Below are positions 11,562-20,742 of a DNA stretch of 64,000 bases, piece by piece (position 1 is the first letter of the stretch; every line of letters starts with the position of its first letter). The stretch covers positions 558,001 through 622,000 of the forward strand of contig NZ_FZQR01000004.1 of assembly GCF_900199455.1 (NCBI RefSeq), given 5' to 3'. The position numbers and the translations under genes were made by a program. Origin of the DNA: Mesorhizobium carmichaelinearum. GTDB taxonomy: Bacteria; Pseudomonadota; Alphaproteobacteria; Rhizobiales; Rhizobiaceae. The notes beneath the pieces were generated by a model. That model was not told the DNA's origin. It did no database searches and saw nothing but the letters and a program-made list of their open reading frames with translations.

Positions 11562-13076
11562 ATGCCTCAATCGCCAGCGCCGGTCTTTGAAACGGCGGAC
11601 GAGATTTCCGCGGAAACCTCTGTCGTCGTGATCTTGCAAACTGCCCAGGCAGGCTTTGGCCCCAGGGCAGCGGTACTGGACGCTGAAATGGGCGGGATAC
11701 TGTCGCGTGCCTGCTCCGACCCGACCGCCTTGGCCGAATCCGGCACCTGCATCGATCTCATCGCCCCCCAGGGCGTATCGGCCCGGCGCGTGATCGTCCT
11801 GGCCCTGGGCAAAGCCGAAGCCGTCAGCGCGCTGTCACTGGCACGCCCCGGTGGTTTGCTTGCCGCGCATCTAGAAAGCAAATGCGAATGCGCGGCGACG
11901 CTTGTCCTCGACCCTATGACCGGCGTTGACCTGCCGGGAGCGGAAATCCTGGCGCGCGTCGCCCTTGGCATGCGGCTGCGGCGCTATCGTTTCGACATGC
12001 GCAACCGGCGCCAGGGCGCGGGCTCGGATCGGACCTTGCGGGTGCAACTGGTCGGAGCAACCGGTGCGGAACTGACCTCGGCGCTGGCGCGGATCAATGC
12101 CATCGCCGATGGCGTCGAATATGCGCGCACGCTGGTCAATTTGCCGCCGAACCATCTCCATCCCGACAATTTCCACGATCATCTGGAGCCGCTGCGCGAA
12201 GCCGGCATCGACATCGAAATGCTCGATGCCGCGCAACTGAAAGAGCTCGGCATGAACGCGCTGCTGGCCGTCGGCGCAGGCTCGGTGCGACCGCCACGCG
12301 TCGCAGTCCTGCGCTATCGCGGCAAAGGTTCTCCCTCCCAACCGCTGGCCTTCGTCGGCAAGGGCGTCTGTTTCGATTCGGGCGGCCTCTGCATCAAGCG
12401 CGGCGAGCAGATGTTCGACATGAAGGCCGATATGGGCGGCGCGGCGGCTGTCGTCGGCCTGCTGATCGCACTCGCGCGGCAAAGCAGCCCGGTGCACGCC
12501 ATTGGTGTTCTCGGTATTGCCGAGAACATGCCGTCCGGCACCGCGCTCAAGCCGCGCGACATCATCACGACCGCCTCGGGTCAGACCGTGGAAGTGTTCG
12601 ACACGGATGCCGAAGGACGCCTGCTTCTGGCCGACTGCCTGCATTATGCCGCCACGCGCTTCAACCCGTCGGTGATCGTCGACCTGGCGACGCTGACCTA
12701 TTCGGTGACGCGTGGCCTCGGATCGATATTCGCCGGCCTGTTCAGCACCGACGATGCCATCGCGTCGCAGATGATCGCGGCCGGCGAAACGGTCGGCGAG
12801 CGGTTCTGGCGATTGCCGCTCGACCGGGCCTAGGATGAGGGGCTGCAATCGCCATTCGCCGATCTGCGGCACCATGCCAAGGACATGGAGGATGGCGACG
12901 CCCCGTATGCGGCGGCCTTCCTGCGCCATTTCACCGAAGACCGTCCCTGGGTGCATCTCGACATCGCCAGCAAGGAGCTGGCCGACGCCGATCGGCCGCT
13001 CGGCAGGCAAGGCGCCACGGCCTTCGGCGTGCAGATGCTGGAAGAGTGGGTGCAGGCCAGCCGCAGGGTCAACTAG
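11562..13076 (+). pseudogene. M17 leucyl aminopeptidase interrupted by an in-frame TAG codon
   Basis: Cytosolic zinc/manganese aminopeptidase of family M17. The frame from ATG 11562 (alternative ATG 11544 with GGAGG upstream) encodes 423 residues ending ERFWRLPLDRA, then TAG at 12831-12833. In the same frame it continues for 80 more residues that read as the normal M17 C-terminus (DEGLQSPFADLRHHAKDM, WVHLDIASKE, GATAFGVQMLEEW) to a TAG at 13074. Metal and catalytic motifs (KGVCFDSGGL, KADMGGAAAV, TDAEGRLLLAD) precede the stop. The family signature NTDAEGRL is DTDAEGRL here. Homologues usually have Tyr at the TAG position, so one base change explains it. A nonsense mutation, readthrough or a sequence error are all possible. 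Confidence 0.88.
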
Positions 13077-13130
13077 TCAGCTGCTGCTACGGACAACACG
13101 AGATGCGTTCAAACGGGATGGGAAACTGGA

Positions 13131-14033
13131 ATGTCGTCTGAGATCATTGGCAGGGAAGGGCGGGCCACCTTCGGCGGCTACCAGACCTGGTATCGGGTCA
13201 GTGGCGAACTCGGTGGCGAAAAGGCTCCTGTGGTGATCCTGCATGGCGGGCCGGGCGCCGCCCACAATTACGTCGATGCCTACAAACTGCTTGCCCGACG
13301 AGGCCGCACCGTCATCCACTACGATCAACTGGGATGCGGCAATTCCACTTTGTTGCCGCAGATGCGTGCCGATTTCTGGACGCCCAAACTCTTCATCGAC
13401 GAGCTTGAAAACCTCGTCGATCATCTCGGCATCCGCGCGGGTTTCCACGTGCTGGGCCAAAGCTGGGGCGGCATGCTGGGCGCCGAATATGGAGTCACGC
13501 GGCCGAAAGGTCTGAAATCGCTGACCATCGCCAACTCGCCCGCTTCCATGAAGCTGTGGGTCGAAGAAGCCAACCGGTTGCGTGCCGATCTGCCTGGGGA
13601 TGTGCAGGAAACACTGACCCGGCACGAACAGGCCGGCACGACGGACGATCCGGCCTACCAGGATGCCACGATGCGGTTCTACGAACGGCATGTCTGCCGC
13701 GTGCCCTTCCCGCCCGAAGTGACGGAAACCTTCGCCCAGATCGCGCGCAATCCGACCGTCTATCATCTGATGAATGGGCCGAACGAGTTCCATGTCATTG
13801 GAACCCTGAAGAATTGGAGCATCATCGATCGCCTGCCGGCGGTCGATGTTCCGACGCTTATCATCTCCGGGCGCTACGACGAGGCCACGCCAGCGACCGT
13901 GCAGCCGTTCAAGGACGGCATCAAAGGATCGCACTGGGAGATATTCGAGCATTCCAGCCACATGCCGCATGTCGAGGAGCAAGAGGCGTGCATGCGGGTG
14001 GTGGGAGACTTCCTGGACGACAACGACAACTGA
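13131..14033 (+). CDS. Proline-iminopeptidase-type alpha/beta hydrolase
   Basis: A serine peptidase of family S33 that releases N-terminal proline or similar residues from short peptides; probably cytoplasmic (no signal peptide). The 300 residues carry the oxyanion HGGPGAAHN motif, the nucleophile elbow GQSWGGMLG, an acid in the SGRYDEATP segment, and a catalytic His in SSHMPHVEE near the C-terminus. It sits between a broken aminopeptidase and a peptide ABC importer, 18 bases before the importer's binding protein, so it most likely digests the imported peptides. Confidence 0.9.
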   Translation: MSSEIIGREGRATFGGYQTWYRVSGELGGEKAPVVILHGGPGAAHNYVDAYKLLARRGRTVIHYDQLGCGNSTLLPQMRADFWTPKLFIDELENLVDHLGIRAGFHVLGQSWGGMLGAEYGVTRPKGLKSLTIANSPASMKLWVEEANRLRADLPGDVQETLTRHEQAGTTDDPAYQDATMRFYERHVCRVPFPPEVTETFAQIARNPTVYHLMNGPNEFHVIGTLKNWSIIDRLPAVDVPTLIISGRYDEATPATVQPFKDGIKGSHWEIFEHSSHMPHVEEQEACMRVVGDFLDDNDN

Positions 14034-14051
14034 GAAAAGGGGAACTAAGAC

Positions 14052-15713
14052 ATGAAGAAACTGCTTTTTGCGGCGTCAGTCGCGGCATTGCTGGCCGGCT
14101 CATGGCTGGCTCCGGCACAGGCCGAATATCTCAAGGAGCACCGAGGCGGCACCATCCGCCTTCTGGCTCGCTCGGCGGCGGGAACGCTCGATCCGCACAT
14201 CAACTACACCGACCAGGGCTGGCAGATGTACCAGCCGATCTATGACGGCCTGGTGGCTTTCCGCAAGGCCGAGGGCATGGACGGCTTCACCATCGTCCCC
14301 GATCTGGCCGAGGCGCTGCCTACGGTCACCAACGACGGCAAGACCTTCACCTTCAAGCTGCGCAAGGGCATCAAGTTCTCCAACGGCCAGGATATGGGCG
14401 TGAAGGACGTCGTCGCCTCCTTCCAGCGCATCTTCAAGGTTTCCGGGCCGACCTCCGGCACCTTCTATGCCGGCATTGTCGGCGCCGACAAATGCCTGGC
14501 CGACGCCAAGAGCTGCACGCTCGAAGGCGGCGTCGTCGGCGACGAAGCGGCCGGCACCATCACCCTCAATCTCACCAAGCCGGACGCCGAAATCCTCTAC
14601 AAGCTTGCCTTGCCGCATGCCGTGGTCCTGCCGGCGGACACACCCGCCGAAGACATGGGCTCCAAGCCCATTCCCAGCACCGGCGCCTACATGATCTCCG
14701 CCTTCGACCCCAACAAGGGCATGACGGTTTCCCGCAACCCGAACTTCAAGCAGTGGAGCGAGGAGGCGCAGCCGGACGGTTACCCGGATGTCGTACAATA
14801 TGATTTCGGCCTGTCCGAGGAAGCAGCCGTCACGGCGATCCAGAACGGCGAGGCCGACTGGATGTTCGACGCGCTGCCGAGCGATCGCCTGGGCGAACTT
14901 GGCAGCAAGTCCATGGACCAGCTGCACATCTCGCCGCTTTCGGCCTGGTGGTATGCGCCGCTGAACAACCGCCTGGCACCTTTCGACAATGAAAAGGCGC
15001 GCCAGGCCGTCGCCTATGCGATCGACCGCAACACGCTGGTCAAGCTCTTCGGCGGCAAGGTGCTGGCTTCGCCGGTCTGCCAGGTCCTGCCGCCGGATTT
15101 CCCCGGCCATGAGGACTACTGTCCCTTCACCAAGAACCCCGGCACCAAATGGTCGGCGCCCGATCTCGACAAGGCAAAGCAGCTCGTCGAGGAATCCGGC
15201 ACCAAGGGCCAGAAGGTGACCATCATCGCCGAGGACACTGCCATCTCTCGCTCCATCGGCGTCTACCTGCAGAGCGTGCTGACCAGCATCGGTTATGTCG
15301 CCGACGTCAAGCCGATCTCGTCCAACATCCAGTTCACCTACATCCAGAACACCAACAACAAAGTGCAGATGTCGATCACCCAGTGGTACAAGGATTATCC
15401 CGCGGCTTCGGACTTCCTGAACATCCTGTTCAGCTGCGCCTCTTTCCGTGAGGGTTCGGATGCCTCGATCAACATCGCCGGCTTCTGCGACAAGGACATC
15501 GACGCCAAGATGCAGAAGGCGCTGGATCTCGGCGTGACCGACCAGAAAGCCGCAGACAAAATGTGGGCCGAAATCGACAGGCAGATCACGGACAAGGCGC
15601 CAGCCGTCGGTCTCTTCACGCCGAAGCGGCTTGACTTCGTCAGCAAACGGGTTGGCAATTTCAAGTTCAACCGGCAGTTCAACTGGATGATCACCCAGTC
15701 CTGGGTGCAGTAA
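14052..15713 (+). CDS. Peptide ABC transporter substrate-binding protein (SBP family 5)
   Basis: Periplasmic receptor for a Dpp/Opp-type importer. The 553 residues begin with a clean signal peptide (MKKLLFAASVAALLAG, cut after AQA). The mature part has family-5 features: ARSAAGTLDPHINYTDQGWQ near the N-terminus, LRKGIKFSNGQDMGVKDVVASFQR, and SRNPNFKQW in the middle. The ribosome site AAGGGGAA precedes ATG 14052. It is the first of five importer genes, all on the plus strand. Substrate preference cannot be read, but the two adjacent peptidase genes point to peptides. Confidence 0.95.
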   Translation: MKKLLFAASVAALLAGSWLAPAQAEYLKEHRGGTIRLLARSAAGTLDPHINYTDQGWQMYQPIYDGLVAFRKAEGMDGFTIVPDLAEALPTVTNDGKTFTFKLRKGIKFSNGQDMGVKDVVASFQRIFKVSGPTSGTFYAGIVGADKCLADAKSCTLEGGVVGDEAAGTITLNLTKPDAEILYKLALPHAVVLPADTPAEDMGSKPIPSTGAYMISAFDPNKGMTVSRNPNFKQWSEEAQPDGYPDVVQYDFGLSEEAAVTAIQNGEADWMFDALPSDRLGELGSKSMDQLHISPLSAWWYAPLNNRLAPFDNEKARQAVAYAIDRNTLVKLFGGKVLASPVCQVLPPDFPGHEDYCPFTKNPGTKWSAPDLDKAKQLVEESGTKGQKVTIIAEDTAISRSIGVYLQSVLTSIGYVADVKPISSNIQFTYIQNTNNKVQMSITQWYKDYPAASDFLNILFSCASFREGSDASINIAGFCDKDIDAKMQKALDLGVTDQKAADKMWAEIDRQITDKAPAVGLFTPKRLDFVSKRVGNFKFNRQFNWMITQSWVQ

Positions 15714-15735
15714 CGAGCTGCGGAGGGACACGTCC

Positions 15736-16752
15736 GTGTCGAACCAAGCCGTCGCCATGCCGCGCAAGACGCGAGGGCCCTGGGCCGTCGCGTTTGCCAA
15801 GCTGGCAAGGGACAGGGCTGCCATGGCATCCCTGGCCGTGTTCCTCCTCATCGTGCTGGCCTGCCTCAGCGCGCCTCTCTACGCGCAATGGGCAGGCACG
15901 GACCCGTTCGCCTCGACGCTCGACGCCGTCATCCAGATCGACGGTGCCGACGTTCCGGTGATGGAACAGTCGACGGAGGGGCTCGGGCTCGGCTACACGC
16001 CGCTCGGCCCGACCTGGCGGCTCGGCAATTATTTCCTTGGCGCCGACAGTCAGGGGCGCGATGTCATGGCCAGGATGCTCTATGGCGGGTTGAGCTCGCT
16101 GTTGATCTCCGGGGCAGCCACCATCTTCACCCTGATCATCGGCACGGCGGCGGGGTTGATCGCCGGCTATTTCGGCGGCATCACCGATACGGTGCTGTCG
16201 CGCCTGCTGGATGTGCTGTGGGCGTTCCCGATCTATCTGCTGGCGATTTCGCTTTCCATCGTCACCATCGCGCAAGGCATCTCGATCGGGCCGATCGAGA
16301 TCGAGTCGGGCAGCCTGTGGCTGCCGGTCATCATCATCGGCATCGTCTACGTGCCCTATGTGGCGCGCCCGATACGCGGACAGGTGCTGTCGCTGCGCCA
16401 CAGTGAATTCGTGTTCGCAGCAATCAATCTCGGCGTGCCGGGATGGCGCATCCTGTGGCGCGATATCCTGCCCAACATCACCACCACGCTCATCGTCTTC
16501 GTGCCGCTGATGATGGCGCTGAACATGCTGACGGAATCCGCGCTTTCCTTCTTGTCGATCGGCGTGCAGCCGCCGGCTGCGAGCTGGGGCACCATCATCC
16601 AGGACGGACAGGCGCTGCTTTACACCAGGCCGCTGGTGGCGCTGGTGCCGGGCCTGGCCATCGCGGTCTCCGTCATGGCGCTCAATGTCTTCGGCGACGG
16701 CCTGCGCGACGCGCTCGACCCGCGCTCCAAGGTTCGGCTGGGGCGCGACTGA
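15736..16752 (+). CDS. Peptide ABC transporter permease, DppC type
   Basis: One of two inner-membrane channel subunits; 338 residues. The start is GTG 15736, with GGAGGG seven bases upstream. A cytoplasmic N-terminus is followed by transmembrane segment 1 (about 31-50), a periplasmic insert, then the core permease helices. The cytoplasmic EAA-loop region (HSEFVFAAINLGVPGWRILWRDILPN) contacts the ATPase. The C-terminal ALNVFGDGLRDALDPR is typical of DppC/OppC. Its stop TGA shares one base with the next ATG. Here DppC precedes DppB, the reverse of the usual order. Confidence 0.94.
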   Translation: MSNQAVAMPRKTRGPWAVAFAKLARDRAAMASLAVFLLIVLACLSAPLYAQWAGTDPFASTLDAVIQIDGADVPVMEQSTEGLGLGYTPLGPTWRLGNYFLGADSQGRDVMARMLYGGLSSLLISGAATIFTLIIGTAAGLIAGYFGGITDTVLSRLLDVLWAFPIYLLAISLSIVTIAQGISIGPIEIESGSLWLPVIIIGIVYVPYVARPIRGQVLSLRHSEFVFAAINLGVPGWRILWRDILPNITTTLIVFVPLMMALNMLTESALSFLSIGVQPPAASWGTIIQDGQALLYTRPLVALVPGLAIAVSVMALNVFGDGLRDALDPRSKVRLGRD

Positions 16753-17723
16753 TGTTTTACGCCATCCTGCGCCGTTTCGGTCAGATGCTGTTCGTCATGT
16801 TCGGCATCTCGGTCATCGTCTTCCTGATCTTCTTCGCGACGCCGGGCGCCGATCCGGCGGCGCGCATCGCTGGCCGCAATGCATCGCCCGAAGTGCTGGA
16901 AGCGGTGCGCCACAGTTTCGGCTTCGACCGGCCGCTCTACGTGCAATATGTGAAGATGATGGAGAAGATCTTCGTCACCGGCGACCTGACCTCCTTCGTC
17001 AATCGCGGCTGGAAGGTGGTGCCGGCGGTGATGGATTCAATCCCGGTCACGCTGTCGCTGGTGTTCGGAGCGGCGATCCTGTGGGTGGTTGTCTCCATCA
17101 TCATCGGCATCGTCGCCGCCGCCACCCGCGACAGCTGGCTGGACAAGCTTTTGATGGCTCTCGGGCTGCTCGGCATCTCCATGCCAGTCTACTGGCTGGG
17201 CGAGGTGATGAACCTGATCACCCAGAGCCGCTACCACGACAGCTGGGCGTTCTCCTGGGTGCCGCCGCTCGGCTACAAGAATTTCTCCGACGATCCCAAA
17301 GGCTGGTTCCTGACGCTGGTCATACCGTGGATTACGCTCGCCATTCTCTATATCGGCATCTACGGGCGCGTGTTGCGCGCGGCCATTATCGAATCCCTGC
17401 AGGAAGACTTTATCCGTACGGCCAGGGCCAAGGGCCTGTCGGAGACGCGCATCCTGCTGCGCCATGCCCTGCGCACATCGCTCATTGCGTTCGTCACTCT
17501 GTTCGGCCTGGATTTCGGCGCGCTGGTGGGCGGCTCAGCGCTTTTGACCGAAGTGGTGTTCGGGCTGCACGGCATCGGCAAGCTGACCTATGACGCGCTG
17601 CAGAACCTCGATCTGCCGATGATCATGGCAACGGTGATGTACGCGTCGATGTTCGTGGTCATCGCCAATGCGGTCGTCGATTTCGTCTACATCCTGCTCG
17701 ATCCGCGCCTGAGGACATCATGA
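16752..17723 (+). CDS. Peptide ABC transporter permease, DppB type
   Basis: Second channel subunit, 323 residues from ATG 16752, which overlaps the previous stop (TGATG). DppB/OppB hallmarks are MFYAILRRFGQMLFVMFGISVIVFLIFF at the N-terminus, DPAARIAGRNASPE, the EAA loop DFIRTARAKGLSETRILLRHALR, and the C-terminal IANAVVDFVYILLDPRLR. About six transmembrane helices are predicted. The ATGA overlap with the next gene means tight translational coupling. Confidence 0.94.
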   Translation: MFYAILRRFGQMLFVMFGISVIVFLIFFATPGADPAARIAGRNASPEVLEAVRHSFGFDRPLYVQYVKMMEKIFVTGDLTSFVNRGWKVVPAVMDSIPVTLSLVFGAAILWVVVSIIIGIVAAATRDSWLDKLLMALGLLGISMPVYWLGEVMNLITQSRYHDSWAFSWVPPLGYKNFSDDPKGWFLTLVIPWITLAILYIGIYGRVLRAAIIESLQEDFIRTARAKGLSETRILLRHALRTSLIAFVTLFGLDFGALVGGSALLTEVVFGLHGIGKLTYDALQNLDLPMIMATVMYASMFVVIANAVVDFVYILLDPRLRTS

Positions 17724-18679
17724 TACTGTCGGTGCGCGACCTCAAAGTATCCTTCCGCACCAATGACGGCCTAGTGCGGGCGATCGACGGCGTGTCCTTC
17801 GACCTCGAGGAAAGCGAGATCCTCGGTGTCGTCGGCGAATCCGGTTCCGGCAAGACGGTGTCGCTGCTGGCGGTGATGGGCCTCATCACCGATCCCAACG
17901 CCAGCATCGAAGGTTCGATCCGCTACAAGGGCCGCGAGCTGGTGGGACTGCCTGCGCGTGAGCTCAGACGCCTGCGCGGCAATGAGATTGCAATGATCTT
18001 CCAGGATCCGATGACGGCGCTGACGCCGGTCTACACGATCGGCTGGCAGATCGCCGAGCAGATCCGGGCGCACCAGAATATCAGCAAGGCCAAGGCGATG
18101 GAACGCGTCGAGGAACTGCTGGCCGAGGTGAATTTTCCCAACCCGCACGAGGCGATGTCACGCTATCCGCACCAGCTTTCCGGCGGCATGCGCCAGCGCG
18201 CGGTGATCGCAATGGCCCTGTCCTGCAATCCGGCGCTGCTGGTGGCGGACGAACCGACCACGGCGCTCGACGTCACCGTGCAAGCCGGCATTCTCGACCT
18301 CGTGCGCAAGCTGCGCGCGACGCACAAATCGGCTGTCGTGTTCATCACCCATGACATGGGCGTTGTCTCCGAACTCGCCGACCGGGTGATGGTCATGTAT
18401 GCGGGTCGTGTGGTCGAGCGTGGCAGCCGCATGGAGCTGTTCTCCGCTCCTCAACATCCCTATACGCGTGCTCTGCTCGGTTCGATCCCGCCGCTGACCG
18501 GCGAAAAACCGCGCCGCCTGCCGGCCATCCCGGGCTCACCGCCGTCGCTGCTGCGCTTGCCGCAAGGCTGCGCTTTCGGTCCGCGTTGCCCGGTGCATTA
18601 CGAGCCCTGTGTGACCGGCAAGCCCGGCCTTGGCGGCGGAACCCACGCCGCGGCATGCTTCCGGGTGGCGCAGGCATGA
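17720..18679 (+). CDS. Peptide ABC transporter ATP-binding protein, DppD type
   Basis: ATPase subunit, 319 residues. Walker A GESGSGKT (about residues 36-43), Q-loop IFQDPMTAL, signature LSGGMRQR, Walker [14 protein letters not shown] and switch His in FITHDMG are all intact. The C-terminal oligopeptide/dipeptide transporter extension carries PxxP and the Cys-rich [14 protein letters not shown]. It overlaps both neighbours by ATGA. It pairs with the DppF-type ATPase that follows. Confidence 0.95.
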   Translation: MILSVRDLKVSFRTNDGLVRAIDGVSFDLEESEILGVVGESGSGKTVSLLAVMGLITDPNASIEGSIRYKGRELVGLPARELRRLRGNEIAMIFQDPMTALTPVYTIGWQIAEQIRAHQNISKAKAMERVEELLAEVNFPNPHEAMSRYPHQLSGGMRQRAVIAMALSCNPALLVADEPTTALDVTVQAGILDLVRKLRATHKSAVVFITHDMGVVSELADRVMVMYAGRVVERGSRMELFSAPQHPYTRALLGSIPPLTGEKPRRLPAIPGSPPSLLRLPQGCAFGPRCPVHYEPCVTGKPGLGGGTHAAACFRVAQA

Positions 18680-19668
18680 GCGAAACGATGACCGACAGCC
18701 CAATTCTCGAGACGCGTTCGCTGGGAAAGCGTTTTTCAATCGGCACCCGTTTTTCCGCCGAAGGCAAGCGAACCGTCCATGCGGTCGACAATGTCTCGCT
18801 CACCGTGCGGCGCGGCGAGACGGTCGGGCTGGTCGGCGAATCCGGATGCGGCAAGTCCACGCTGGCGCGCTGCCTGGTCAGGCTCTACGAGATCACAGAT
18901 GGTGAGCTGCTGTTCGAAGGCGAGGACATCACTTCGAAGTCGCTGTCGGAACTCAGGCCGCTGCGGCGGCGCCTGCAAATGGTCTTCCAGGACCCGTCGG
19001 CCTCGCTCAATCCGCGCCGGCGCGTCGGCGATTTGGTGGCCGAGCCGCTTCGCATCCATGGCAAGCTCTCGTCGCGCGAGATCACCACGCGGGTCGCGGA
19101 ACTGTTCGATCTCGTCGGACTGCTGCCCGACCATGTCATGCGCTATCCGCATGAATTCTCCGGTGGCCAGCGCCAGCGCGTCGGCATTGCGCGGGCGATC
19201 GCGCTCAATCCCGATCTCGTCGTGCTGGACGAACCGGTCTCGGCGCTCGACGTGTCGGTGCAGGCGCAGATCGTCAACCTGCTGGCCGATCTGCAGGAGA
19301 AGCTGAACCTCACCTACATCTTCATCGCCCATGACCTGTCGGTGGTGCGTCAGGTGTCGACCCGCATCGCTGTCATGTATCTCGGCTCGATCGTCGAGGA
19401 AGGGCCGGCTGAAGAGGTGTTTGCAGCCCCGGCCCACCCCTATAGCCAGGCGCTGATCTCGGCGGTTCCCGTCGTCGAGACGACGCCGAGCGGGACGCGC
19501 AAGCGCATCATCTTGACCGGCGACGTGCCGAGCCCGCTCAAGCCACCATCCGGCTGCCGTTTCCATCCGAGATGCCCGATCGCGGTCGAGCGCTGCCGCA
19601 CCGAGCGGCCGGAGCTGAGGGAATATCGACCCGGCCGCAAAGTGGCCTGCCATTTCCCGACGGTTTAG
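18676..19668 (+). CDS. Peptide ABC transporter ATP-binding protein, DppF type
   Basis: Second ATPase subunit, 330 residues from ATG 18676, which overlaps the dppD-type stop by four bases. Walker [11 protein letters not shown]-loop [12 protein letters not shown], signature FSGGQRQR, Walker [13 protein letters not shown] and switch His in FIAHDLS are present, followed by the C-terminal [14 protein letters not shown] of the family. It closes the importer operon, and no strong terminator is visible immediately after it. A DUF982 gene begins 112 bases downstream. Confidence 0.95.
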   Translation: MSETMTDSPILETRSLGKRFSIGTRFSAEGKRTVHAVDNVSLTVRRGETVGLVGESGCGKSTLARCLVRLYEITDGELLFEGEDITSKSLSELRPLRRRLQMVFQDPSASLNPRRRVGDLVAEPLRIHGKLSSREITTRVAELFDLVGLLPDHVMRYPHEFSGGQRQRVGIARAIALNPDLVVLDEPVSALDVSVQAQIVNLLADLQEKLNLTYIFIAHDLSVVRQVSTRIAVMYLGSIVEEGPAEEVFAAPAHPYSQALISAVPVVETTPSGTRKRIILTGDVPSPLKPPSGCRFHPRCPIAVERCRTERPELREYRPGRKVACHFPTV

Positions 19669-19780
19669 CCGGCGGCCAAAAGAATTTTCAAAGATTCTGT
19701 TTTCTGGATGGAACCAACCGCAAGAAGGTGCGTTTCATAGGGTTCGATCGGGCGGCATCGCGATCGACCGGGAGGAAACG

Positions 19781-20083
19781 ATGGACTACCTGCATTTCTT
19801 TGCGCCCGTGCGGATCTCGCGCGGGCAGGGACATCCTATAGAAGAAGTGGATAGTGTCGCCGAGGCGATGGTTTTCTTGCGTAAATGGCCGACGGGACGA
19901 CGTGGGCCAGTGTATCAGTGCGCGCTGAATTGCTGCTCGGCGGCTTTGTCGGGACAGATGTCGGCGGAGGAGGCCAGGAAGGCATTCACCGGCTTTGCCC
20001 GGATCACGCGGCTTCTGGACGACGACATGGCGCTGCCCGTCCCCGGCGAAACCATGGCGAGCGTTTACGCGTTGCGGCGGTAG
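19781..20083 (+). CDS. DUF982 family small protein
   Basis: A 100-residue cytoplasmic protein of the DUF982 family, which is nearly confined to Rhizobiales and of unknown function. Family features are the opening FFAPVRI, SVAEAMVFLRKWP, the YQCALNCCSAALSG segment with paired cysteines, and SAEEARKAFTGFA. The ribosome site GGGAGG stands just before ATG 19781. An inverted repeat (gttcgatcg and cgatcgac arms) in the 60 bases upstream may be regulatory. Confidence 0.85.
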   Translation: MDYLHFFAPVRISRGQGHPIEEVDSVAEAMVFLRKWPTGRRGPVYQCALNCCSAALSGQMSAEEARKAFTGFARITRLLDDDMALPVPGETMASVYALRR

Positions 20084-20207
20084 CCCGCGCCGGATAGCTG
20101 AATGCAAGGACTGCGGCCATGACGGCCGCAGTAGGATTTCCGTGCGTTTACTGTGCACGGACGGCCGGACTTCCCGGACGGCGTAACCAGTTGGCCCAGC
20201 CAAAGCC

Positions 20208-20573
20208 TCAATCCCAAGCGACGGAATAGCGATCGATCACCCAAAGCCATGAGCCGTCGGCCTGCCGCCGGGCAACCTCGCTGGTGATGTCGCCGTCGGG
20301 GAGCCGGGTCGAGGTTAGCGCGAGGTCGCCGCAAATCAGAGCAGGGCGCTGTTCTCCGACGGCAAACTTCCGTCCAGACGCGACAATCTCGGCATAGTAG
20401 TCACGAATAGCAGCGTGGCCGCGCAGAAAACGTCCGTCGCCGCAGTCGATCGCCGCATCCACCTCGAACAGCACGACCATGCCATCGACATCGCCCGCAT
20501 GCTGTCTCGCTACCAGCATGGGCTCCAACTGCTGCGGGTCGTAGGCGGGCTTTCCCGCACTGGGATCGTTCAT
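20208..20573 (-). CDS. SnoaL-like / NTF2-fold protein
   Basis: A 121-residue protein with the cone-shaped NTF2-like fold of the SnoaL/DUF4440 group. It starts with a short leader and LVARQHAGDVDGMVVLFEVDAAIDCGDG, followed by GHAAIRDYYAEIV and a C-terminal RRQADGSWLWVIDRYSVAWD, the usual helix-then-sheet pattern. Such proteins bind or transform small molecules; no activity can be assigned here. GGGAG precedes ATG 20573. It is a single gene convergent with DUF982. Confidence 0.8.
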   Translation of the reverse strand: MNDPSAGKPAYDPQQLEPMLVARQHAGDVDGMVVLFEVDAAIDCGDGRFLRGHAAIRDYYAEIVASGRKFAVGEQRPALICGDLALTSTRLPDGDITSEVARRQADGSWLWVIDRYSVAWD

Positions 20574-20663
20574 GGTGGCAGCTCCCTTGTTGGGACGCAG
20601 CCTACCGCAACTGGCTCCGGCATGTCCGGAGCAGGTCGAGGCATCGTTTGGTTCAGTGAGCAG

Positions 20664-20742
20664 CCGGAGAAAAAGTGCACTGTCACCGTAACTCCGGACA
20701 AAAAGTGCACTGTCACCGTAATCCTGTCACCGTAATTCCCGG
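20664..20742. repeat. Short direct repeats at the break point of a truncated gene
   Basis: Two near-identical units of about 30 bases (20664-20693 and 20694-20724, core AAAAAGTGCACTGTCACCGT) are followed by a third partial copy containing CTGTCACCGTAAT (20725-20737). The homology of the downstream PrsE/HlyD remnant begins right after the third copy, at about 20743. This looks like residual ends of a mobile element or a deletion scar. No transposase gene is present, and the parent element was not identified. Confidence 0.7.

Noticed and set aside
14100..15851. 583-codon minus-strand frame opposite the peptide-binding protein
   Set aside because: Shadow frame; the plus-strand gene has a signal peptide and family-5 motifs and belongs to an intact operon.
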